Part shown: positions 57,484 to 64,000 of the stretch, one piece after another
How the letters are laid out: the number at the start of each line of letters is the position of its first letter
Numbering within the stretch: the stretch's first letter is position 1
Assembly (NCBI RefSeq): GCF_003050865.1
Contig: NZ_QAOK01000017.1
Coordinates: 1 to 64,000 of the forward strand
Length of the DNA: 64,000 nt
Source: Nitrosospira multiformis
Lineage (GTDB): Bacteria > Pseudomonadota > Gammaproteobacteria > Burkholderiales > Nitrosomonadaceae
Reading direction: 5' to 3'
Position numbers and translations under genes: made by a program
Notes under the pieces: model-generated
What the model saw: only the letters and a program-made list of their open reading frames with translations
Told to the model about the DNA's origin: nothing
Database searches by the model: none

Positions 57484-59007
57484 TCAACGCCTGCGGTTAC
57501 CGCCGAACATGCCTCCCAGAATGCCGCGGAAGATTTCACGGCCGGCACGCGAACCGATGGAGCGAGCCGCGCTGCGTGCGGCAGTATCAAGAATGCCGGG
57601 CTTATATCCACCGCGCGGGCCGGTTTTGCCGAGCAGCATATCACCCAGCACATCCATCATACCCTCTTCGGATCCGGCCTTTTTTGCCTTGCCACGAGCA
57701 GGAGCTTCCTCATTTCCGGCATTCTGGGTATTCTGAGCCCGGCCTTTGAGTACTTCGTATGCGGACTCACGGTCCACCTGTTGCTCGTAATGGCCGAAAA
57801 TTATCGAGGATTTGATGATGCCTGCGCGTTCCGCATCGGTGATCGGTCCTATCCTCGATTCAGGCGGCAGGATAAACGCCCGCTCAACCATGGCGGGACG
57901 ACCTTTCTCGTCCAGCAACGAAACGAGCGCCTCGCCTACAGAGAGTTCACTGATCACCTTTTCGGTATCCAGACCGGGATTCGCACGCATGGTTTGGGCA
58001 GCCGCCCGCACCGCCTTCTGATCGCGCGGCGTAAACGCGCGTAAGGCATGCTGCACGCGATTGCCGAGCTGTCCCAGGACGGTTTCAGGAACATCGAGAG
58101 GATTTTGTGTTACAAAATACACGCCCACCCCCTTGGATCTTATCAACCTCACGACCTGTTCTATTTTCTCCAGGAGAGGACGGGGCGCATCATTGAACAG
58201 CAGATGGGCTTCATCAAAGAAAAATATCAGTTTCGGTTTCTCGGGATCGCCTACTTCAGGAAGATGCTCGAACAATTCTGACAGTATCCACAGCAAAAAG
58301 GTGGAATACAATTTGGGAGCATTCAGCAATTTGTCGGCTGCGAGGATGTTTATCATCCCCCGCCCCCTGCTGTCCACCTGCATCAGGTCATGAATATCGA
58401 GCATCGGCTCGCCGAACAGGATATCGCCGCCCTGCTGCTCAATTCCCAGAAGCGAACGCTGGATGGCACCGATCGAGGCGGCGGAAATGTTACCGTACTG
58501 CACCGTGAAGTCCTTCGCGTTGTCGCCAACAAACTGCAGCAGTACGCGCAGATCCTTCGTGTCGAGCAGCAGAAGCCCGTTATCATCCGCAATCTTGAAT
58601 ACCAGTGTCAGTACGCCCTGCTGCGTTTCGTTCAGATTGAATAATCGACCCAACAGCAGGGGGCCCATGTCGGATATGGTGGTTCGCACGGGATGTCCGG
58701 CTTTTCCGTAAATATCCCAAAACGTAACCGGATATGCAGTCCATTCAGGTTCTGGAAGGTGGAGTTGCGCAAGCCGCTCCTTCATTTTGACCGAAGCGGC
58801 GCCGGGAAAGGAGAGCCCCGCCAGATCACCCTTTATGTCCGCCATGAATACGGGCACGCCGCTCGACGAGAAGCGTTCTGCCAGTACCTGAAGCGTAACG
58901 GTCTTACCTGTGCCGGTCGCGCCCGTGATCAGGCCATGCCGGTTGGCGAAGCCAGGCAATAGACCAAGGGGATGGTCAGATTGCGCGATCAGCAACGGTT
59001 GTCCCAT
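57484..59007 (-). CDS. HerA-like NTPase (DUF853/YjgR family)
   Basis: A 507-aa P-loop ATPase of the HerA-like/DUF853 group. Walker A is [14 protein letters not shown], Walker B is [14 protein letters not shown], and [15 protein letters not shown] follows as a sensor region. The C-terminus is glycine/arginine rich ([20 protein letters not shown]). The cellular role of this family is not established; DNA translocation is a guess by analogy with HerA and FtsK. No NurA-like nuclease is adjacent. Confidence 0.9.
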   Translation of the reverse strand: MGQPLLIAQSDHPLGLLPGFANRHGLITGATGTGKTVTLQVLAERFSSSGVPVFMADIKGDLAGLSFPGAASVKMKERLAQLHLPEPEWTAYPVTFWDIYGKAGHPVRTTISDMGPLLLGRLFNLNETQQGVLTLVFKIADDNGLLLLDTKDLRVLLQFVGDNAKDFTVQYGNISAASIGAIQRSLLGIEQQGGDILFGEPMLDIHDLMQVDSRGRGMINILAADKLLNAPKLYSTFLLWILSELFEHLPEVGDPEKPKLIFFFDEAHLLFNDAPRPLLEKIEQVVRLIRSKGVGVYFVTQNPLDVPETVLGQLGNRVQHALRAFTPRDQKAVRAAAQTMRANPGLDTEKVISELSVGEALVSLLDEKGRPAMVERAFILPPESRIGPITDAERAGIIKSSIIFGHYEQQVDRESAYEVLKGRAQNTQNAGNEEAPARGKAKKAGSEEGMMDVLGDMLLGKTGPRGGYKPGILDTAARSAARSIGSRAGREIFRGILGGMFGGNRRR

Positions 59008-59082
59008 AGTGCCCTCATAAATGCGGCTTACAAACTCTGTATATCGGCTGTATGCGAACTGTATCAGTTTTTACTTGCTTGC

Positions 59083-59994
59083 TCACCCCGCCCAGCCAGC
59101 GATCTCGAGCAACAGCATCAGAATGAGCCATAGCACCAGGGTGCGCCAGATGAGACCGACGGTACCCTGCAGAAAATCCATGTCAGCTTCTTCACCCACG
59201 CCTACCTCGGGGCGGTGATATGCGCCGGTCTCTTCTCGCAGCGGATCTCCCAAGCGCACGCCCAGCGCACCTGCGCCACTGGCAAGAATGATTCCCTGGT
59301 TCTGATCCGCCCATGATGTCGCCTGCGCGCGCCAGCAATAAACCGCATCCTCGAAGTTGCCCGCAATGGCAAAACTCAGGGCTGTTACCCTCGCGGGCAG
59401 CCAATCGATGACGTAAAACGCCTTTACCGCAAAAACACCAAAGCCATCCGGGCGCTTCCCCCAGGCATCATTCAACAATTCCGCAAGACGGTAGAGCATG
59501 GGCCCGAGCGGCCCGGGCAGCAAGGTGAACCAGACGATGACGCCAAGCATGCTACGATGAGCATGGATCAACCCCTGCTCGATGGCAATCCGCGAAATAT
59601 CCTCACTGCTGGCACCCTCCGCCTCCATCCCGTAGTATTCCTTCAAGAGATCGCGTGCAAGCGGCAAATCTTCGTTCCTGAGCGCCTCCTTTATTTCGGT
59701 CAGGGAATAGCTGAACTGGCGAAAGCCCGTGGTGAGATACAGTATCGCCACATTCCACGCCCACGCCAGCAGCGGACTGACTCCATATAGTAAATAATAA
59801 ACCAGGAGGGAGAGTATCAGGAAAGGTCCTGCCGCGGCTACCCAGGCAATGATGCCATGCCGATGGATGCCGGTGTTGAAATGACGCTCCAGCAAATCGG
59901 CATAGGAGAGGAAAGAGGAAACGATATGCTTGCGCGCGCTGCCGGAGCGCCATTGATCCAGCAGAAGAGCGAAAATCAACGAAAGAAAATTCAT
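59083..59994 (-). CDS. CobD/CbiB-family membrane protein
   Basis: A 303-aa integral membrane protein with several transmembrane helices (about 48-68, 72-90, 150-170, 280-300), related to the adenosylcobinamide-phosphate synthase family and to AmpE. The N-terminus MNFLSLIFALLLDQWR and the GLGVRLGDPLR-like end fit the betaproteobacterial CobD/CbiB-like group. With no other cobalamin genes here, a cobalamin role is unproven. Confidence 0.8.
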   Translation of the reverse strand: MNFLSLIFALLLDQWRSGSARKHIVSSFLSYADLLERHFNTGIHRHGIIAWVAAAGPFLILSLLVYYLLYGVSPLLAWAWNVAILYLTTGFRQFSYSLTEIKEALRNEDLPLARDLLKEYYGMEAEGASSEDISRIAIEQGLIHAHRSMLGVIVWFTLLPGPLGPMLYRLAELLNDAWGKRPDGFGVFAVKAFYVIDWLPARVTALSFAIAGNFEDAVYCWRAQATSWADQNQGIILASGAGALGVRLGDPLREETGAYHRPEVGVGEEADMDFLQGTVGLIWRTLVLWLILMLLLEIAGWAG

Positions 59995-60046
59995 TGCGGA
60001 AAAATCATGCTGCTTTCCTTCAAGCAGTTTCAGGGATAAGCATTAT

Positions 60047-60925
60047 TCAACCTAGTGCGGACTTGAGAACCTTGCCCATCTCGGCGGGATTTCGCGCGAC
60101 TTTAATCCCGCACTCCTCCAGTACCGCAAGCTTTTCCTGAGCGGTTCCCCGGCCGCCCGAAATAACGGCGCCGGCGTGACCCATGCGCCTGCCCGGAGGT
60201 GCTGTCAAACCCGCGATATATCCTACCACTGGTTTACGCATATTCTCCTTGACCCAGCGCGCGCAATCCTCCTCATCGGTACCGCCGATTTCCCCCACCA
60301 TTAAAACAGCATCGGTTTCATCATCTTCGTCGAACAGCTGCATCACATCCAGGTGCCTCAAGCCATTCACCGGGTCGCCGCCGGTACCGATGCATGTGGA
60401 TTGGCCTAATCCCTGTTCCATCAGTTGCGCCACCGCTTCGTAGGTGAGCGTTCCGGAACGGGAGACTACGCCGACGCGTCCCTTTCGATGAATGTAACCC
60501 GGCATGATGCCAATCTTGATCTCGTCGGGCGTAATGATGCCGGGACAGTTCGGTCCTACCAGCCGCGTTTTTCGTCCTCTCATCCTGTGACAGGTACGTA
60601 TCATATCGCGCACAGGGATACCCTCGGTGATACAAATTACCAGATCCAGTTCCGCATCCACCGCTTCATCGATTGCGGCTGCGGCAAACGGCGGCGGTAC
60701 ATAGATTACAGAAACGGTGGCCCCTGTTGCCTGCTTTGCTTCCTCTACCGTGGCGAAAATCGGGATGCCCTCAAAGTCCTCGCCCCCTTTCTTCGGATTG
60801 ACTCCGGCAACAAAGCATTCTTTTCCATAAGCATAATCGCGACACATCCGTGTGTGGAATTGCCCGGTCTTGCCGGTAATCCCCTGCGTCATGACACGAG
60901 TGTTACGGTCGATCAGGATCGCCAT
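60047..60925 (-). CDS. sucD: Succinate-CoA ligase subunit alpha
   Basis: Catalytic alpha subunit of succinyl-CoA synthetase in the TCA cycle. The 292-aa protein begins MAILIDRNTRVMTQGITGKTG and has the CoA-binding Rossmann fold, GPNCPGIITP and the phosphohistidine loop GHAGAVISGGRGTA. The ATG at 60925 lies 28 bp after the sucC stop. Confidence 0.97.
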   Translation of the reverse strand: MAILIDRNTRVMTQGITGKTGQFHTRMCRDYAYGKECFVAGVNPKKGGEDFEGIPIFATVEEAKQATGATVSVIYVPPPFAAAAIDEAVDAELDLVICITEGIPVRDMIRTCHRMRGRKTRLVGPNCPGIITPDEIKIGIMPGYIHRKGRVGVVSRSGTLTYEAVAQLMEQGLGQSTCIGTGGDPVNGLRHLDVMQLFDEDDETDAVLMVGEIGGTDEEDCARWVKENMRKPVVGYIAGLTAPPGRRMGHAGAVISGGRGTAQEKLAVLEECGIKVARNPAEMGKVLKSALG

Positions 60926-60953
60926 ACTGATTTCCCTCGTTTGCCGATTCTGT

Positions 60954-62150
60954 TCACGATCCTGTGACCGGGATGGCGGCCGAGGCGGCTGATGCAGCCG
61001 CGGTAACGGCCTTTTCCGCGGCATCCGCCATATTCCCGGCTGAAATGATGGCAAGACCTGATTCGGCCAGGATTTTTTTCCCAATATCCGCATTCGTGCC
61101 TTCGAGACGGACCACCAGGGGAACATGCAGCCTCACTTCACGCGCTGCTGTCACTACTCCCTCCGCAATGACGTCGCATCTCATGATGCCGCCGAATATA
61201 TTGATCAGTATGGCTTGCAGCCTCGGATTGCGCAGCATCAGCTTGAATGCTTCCGTGACTTTTTCAGCGGTTGCGCCTCCCCCTACGTCGAGAAAGTTGG
61301 CCGGGTTTCCTCCGTAGAGTTTGATGATATCCATGGTAGCCATCGCAAGACCGGCGCCATTTACCAGGCAACCTATGTTGCCATCGAGCGAAATGTAGGA
61401 AAGACCATATCTGGACGCCTCGATCTCTGCCGCATCTTCCTCGTCAAGATCGCGCAAGTCGGCGATATCGGGGTGCCGGAACAGCGCATTATCGTCAAAA
61501 TTCATCTTCGCATCGAGTGCTGCAATGCGGTTTTCGCCGGTGAGTATCAGCGGATTGATTTCGACGAGCGATGCATCCGTGCTGTCGTAAGCGCAGTATA
61601 AATTCTGCAACAGCACAGCCGTTTCCGCCACTGCCGCACCGGAAAAACCGATCCTGTTCGTGATGTCTTCCGCTTCTGCAGCGGTCAGTCCCGCCCCCGG
61701 ATCGATATACACTTTGTGGATCTTTTCCGGATGCTCGGCAGCAACCTGCTCGATATCCATCCCACCTTCGGCACTCGCCATCAGGCAGACACGGCGGCGG
61801 CCACGATCCACCACCAGCCCGATGTAAAACTCCTTCCTGATATCGAGGCCCTGTTCGATCAGCAGCCGTCGTACAACCTGGCCCTGGGGACCCGTCTGCG
61901 GCGTGACGAGTGTCATGCCGAGTATTTTCCCGGCAAATTGTTTCACCTCGTCGAGCGATCTGGCGATCTTCACCCCGCCACCCTTCCCGCGCCCCCCTGC
62001 ATGGATCTGGGCCTTGACCACCCATGTGCTTCCACCCAGCTTTTCAGCGGCTGCTACTGCTTCATCCACGCTGAAGCAGGGGTATCCGCGAGGTATGGGG
62101 ATACCAAACTGATGCAGGATATGTTTGGCCTGGTATTCATGGATTTTCAT
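60954..62150 (-). CDS. sucC: Succinate-CoA ligase subunit beta
   Basis: ATP-grasp beta subunit that partners SucD. It begins [22 protein letters not shown] and has [28 protein letters not shown] and [16 protein letters not shown]. The 398-aa length is typical except for an alanine-rich tail. First gene of sucC-sucD. Confidence 0.97.
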   Translation of the reverse strand: MKIHEYQAKHILHQFGIPIPRGYPCFSVDEAVAAAEKLGGSTWVVKAQIHAGGRGKGGGVKIARSLDEVKQFAGKILGMTLVTPQTGPQGQVVRRLLIEQGLDIRKEFYIGLVVDRGRRRVCLMASAEGGMDIEQVAAEHPEKIHKVYIDPGAGLTAAEAEDITNRIGFSGAAVAETAVLLQNLYCAYDSTDASLVEINPLILTGENRIAALDAKMNFDDNALFRHPDIADLRDLDEEDAAEIEASRYGLSYISLDGNIGCLVNGAGLAMATMDIIKLYGGNPANFLDVGGGATAEKVTEAFKLMLRNPRLQAILINIFGGIMRCDVIAEGVVTAAREVRLHVPLVVRLEGTNADIGKKILAESGLAIISAGNMADAAEKAVTAAASAASAAIPVTGS

Positions 62151-62343
62151 GATACCTCCAACGACGTGAATAGGGAGTATAGCTCAATAGCTGTGCCCGC
62201 GTACGAGGATAGGAACAGAGGTCGGACATCCTGCTTCCCCGCGGTCGAGCGACAGCCGTCCCTCTGGATTACGGATAACAACCGGCAATCGCTAATTGCC
62301 AGCAATTGCCGATACTGCCGATATTGCCGCCTGCAACCGCAAT

Positions 62344-63078
62344 CTACACATCCTCTACTTCACAGAGAATCACGGTGACATTATCTTTTCCCCCAGCTTC
62401 CAGAGCTGCCGAGATCAGTCTCTCCAATTTTTGCTCAAGAGATTCCGCGGAAGCGAGCACAATTTCGATGTCTGCATTCTCCACCATGTCGGTCAATCCA
62501 TCCGAACACAATAAAAAAATATCGTTGCCGAGCACGGCCCCTTGCACGATATCGCATGTCATCGACGAATCGGCTTCCACGACGCGCAGGAGAATGTTTT
62601 TTCGGGGGTGATGCCTTGCCTCCTCGGGCGTGAGCATGCCCCTATCCACCTGTGACTGTACCAGCGAATGGTCTTTAGTCAACTGCCGCAGCGTTCCGTC
62701 GCGCAGCAGATACACTCTGCTATCGCCCACGTGACCGATAACATACCGCCCGCCGTCGAACACGAGAAGATCTGCCGTGCATCCCATTCCTGCATCCGCA
62801 GGGTGCTGGATGATGTGTTCGAGCATGCGCCCCTTTGCCGACTCGAATACGTGCCGAATGCGATCAGGAACAGCATCTTTCGGAGGCAAAGCCAGTTCGG
62901 AAAATGCGCTTCGCACCATATCGACAAAATATTGACTGGCGGTTTCGCCGGCCGCCGCGCCACCCATCCCGTCTGCAAGTGCCAGGACCTGGGCTTGTGG
63001 TATGATCAGGTAACTATCCTCATTATTATCCCGCCACAGGCCCACGTCGGTTGCACCGGCCGAATGTAAGCTGATCAA
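62344..63078 (-). CDS. PP2C-family serine/threonine phosphatase
   Basis: A 244-aa Stp1/PrpC-like phosphatase. The metal-binding aspartates lie in WRDNNEDSYLI, LALADGMGGAAAGE, SDGLTDMV and GGKDNVTVIL. The TTG at 63078 is preceded by a perfect AGGAGG seven bases away, so it is the likely start; the frame continues upstream to 63198 without a comparable site. No partner kinase gene lies nearby. Divergent from nirK. Confidence 0.9.
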   Translation of the reverse strand: MISLHSAGATDVGLWRDNNEDSYLIIPQAQVLALADGMGGAAAGETASQYFVDMVRSAFSELALPPKDAVPDRIRHVFESAKGRMLEHIIQHPADAGMGCTADLLVFDGGRYVIGHVGDSRVYLLRDGTLRQLTKDHSLVQSQVDRGMLTPEEARHHPRKNILLRVVEADSSMTCDIVQGAVLGNDIFLLCSDGLTDMVENADIEIVLASAESLEQKLERLISAALEAGGKDNVTVILCEVEDV

Positions 63079-63199
63079 GTATAACCTCCTGTGGCTTGCG
63101 GCCGCTCGATGTGCTCGATGTATGTATTTGCCGGCCTTGATCGCGCGTCTTCGGCCTGGAGCAGCGCATGTGACCGCGGATATCGGGGAGCATTGCATT

Positions 63200-63221
63200 G
63201 CAGGAAGAACGTCCTTCCTGC
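63200..63221. promoter_or_regulatory. Inverted repeat upstream of nirK
   Basis: GCAGGAAG-N6-CTTCCTGC is a perfect 8-bp inverted repeat located 59 bp before the nirK start codon. It has no following T-run, so it is more likely an operator or RNA hairpin than a terminator. It does not match the NsrR or FNR consensus that I recall. Confidence 0.45.
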
Positions 63222-63239
63222 CCGTACGAGCTTAGCGGT

Positions 63240-63264
63240 CTTTGTATCCGCAGACTTTGTATCC
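63240..63264 (+). promoter_or_regulatory. Direct repeat just upstream of nirK
   Basis: Two copies of CTTTGTATCC begin at 63240 and 63255, a 15-bp period, ending 15 bp before the nirK ATG. They could be a tandem regulator site or two promoter-like boxes. Function is unknown. Confidence 0.4.
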
Positions 63265-63279
63265 ACCTGGGAGAAAAGC

Positions 63280-64000
63280 ATGCAAAAAACCTTTTTACTG
63301 CTTACGACCGTTTGCGCAATGTTCGGTTCCTTGTCCGCGGTCGCTGCCGAACAGGGCAGCAATAGAGGGGTTACCTACCGGCCCGATGTTACCTTTACCC
63401 TTCGCACAGACATCGGCGAGGGTAAACTGGTATTTATCGGTGAGGCGGATGCCATCGCGGGCAAAATAAACCCCGACCTGGAGGTAAGCCCGGGCGCAGT
63501 GGTACAGATCAATCTGATCAACGGCGATGGTGCGACGCATGACATCGCCATTCCCGAACTGGGCGCCAAATCGGATAATATCACGGCGAAAGGCGCTGCA
63601 ACCTCGATGGTATTTCGCGCGACCCGTACCGGCACCTTTGAATACCTCTGCACACTACCCGGGCACAAGGCTGCCGGCATGTTCGGTCGTCTCATTGTCG
63701 GCAAGCTGCGCGAGGAGGCGAAAGGGTATGTAATCAACGTAGCCCAGGACCCCCGCTCGGTCGGGGAACCGGTAGGAACCCGTGCTTCAAAGCATTTGAC
63801 ACTCGATCTCGAAGCGACCGAAATCGAAGGGCAGTTCTCGGACAAGAGCATCTATAAATACTGGACCTTCAATAACAGGGTGCCTGGACCGCTCCTCCGC
63901 GTGAAGGTGGGGGATACCATCACCGTCAATCTGCATAACAGCGCAAGCAGCACCAACATCCATTCGATAGATTTCCACGCCGTAACGGGGCCGGGCGGAG
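63280..64000 (+). CDS. nirK: Copper-containing nitrite reductase NirK with N-terminal cupredoxin (partial)
   Basis: Reduces nitrite to NO in the periplasm; cut by the window end after about 240 residues. The signal peptide spans about residues 1-22 (cut after AVAA). Residues about 35-140 form an extra cupredoxin domain with type 1 copper ligands: His near 87 (THDIAIP), Cys near 123 and His in YLCTLPGH, and Met in AAGMFG. The NirK core then starts, with HSIDFHAVTGPGG supplying early copper ligands. A GGGAG site precedes the ATG. The missing second half is needed to confirm the enzyme. Confidence 0.9.
   Translation, partial: MQKTFLLLTTVCAMFGSLSAVAAEQGSNRGVTYRPDVTFTLRTDIGEGKLVFIGEADAIAGKINPDLEVSPGAVVQINLINGDGATHDIAIPELGAKSDNITAKGAATSMVFRATRTGTFEYLCTLPGHKAAGMFGRLIVGKLREEAKGYVINVAQDPRSVGEPVGTRASKHLTLDLEATEIEGQFSDKSIYKYWTFNNRVPGPLLRVKVGDTITVNLHNSASSTNIHSIDFHAVTGPGG

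Overview
The window looks like a chromosomal segment of a betaproteobacterial ammonia oxidiser, most likely a Nitrosospira-type member of the Nitrosomonadaceae. The evidence is the betaproteobacterial gene neighbourhoods (rpsF-priB-rpsR-rplI-dnaB, bamD|rluD-pgeF, dacC-dat-DUF493-lipB-lipA, a MlaE/F/D cluster with a PqiC-type lipoprotein), an exosortase-associated acyltransferase, a type III ornithine decarboxylase, and at the right edge the start of a copper nitrite reductase with an extra N-terminal cupredoxin domain. Genus assignment is inference from gene content; no 16S gene is present.

Layout. 1-5.7 kb: tRNA-Ser, lysC, an orphan XRE regulator, a radical SAM gene divergent from queD, bcp and a PIN-PhoH ATPase. 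5.8-12.1 kb: a minus-strand run dnaB, rplI, rpsR, priB, rpsF, rlmB, rnr, then tRNA-Leu. 12.7-18.3 kb: signalling and envelope genes (exosortase-linked acyltransferase, a small phosphate-binding-like protein, a porin, a GGDEF-EAL protein). 18.4-31 kb: metabolism and information processing (aroC, oxidoreductase, ADP-ribosylglycohydrolase relative, M17 peptidase, thyA-folA, ornithine decarboxylase with a candidate leader peptide, dcd, mrp, metG).

31-33.5 kb is the one clearly accessory, decaying patch. It holds a truncated and frameshifted isochorismatase-like gene abutting a frameshifted IS5-family transposase remnant, a hypothetical gene broken by one missing C, and a 127-bp element with perfect 29-bp inverted ends. 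33.5-40.5 kb: an RND efflux pair, a YbbA-type ATPase divergent from a TesA-type esterase, a universal stress protein and a small secreted protein. 40.6-46.3 kb: bamD|rluD-pgeF, a ZIP transporter, rimO and a cytochrome c'-like protein. 47.1-52.7 kb: an MCE lipid transport operon, a DUF6607-type lipoprotein and a DUF4197 protein. 52.7-57 kb: the cell-wall and lipoate operon dacC-dat-DUF493-lipB-lipA. 57-63.1 kb: a repeat-bearing lipoprotein, a HerA-like ATPase, a CobD/CbiB-like protein, sucCD and a PP2C phosphatase. 63.3 kb to the end: nirK, cut by the window edge.

Most of the window is ordinary, well-conserved chromosome. I did not find a convincing wholly new multi-gene system. The observations most worth following are the leader ORF ahead of ornithine decarboxylase, the REPIN/MITE-like element, a solitary IS200/IS605-like end, the orphan exosortase-type acyltransferase, the binding protein-porin-c-di-GMP cluster, two divergent gene pairs whose start codons overlap, and the architecture and upstream repeats of nirK.
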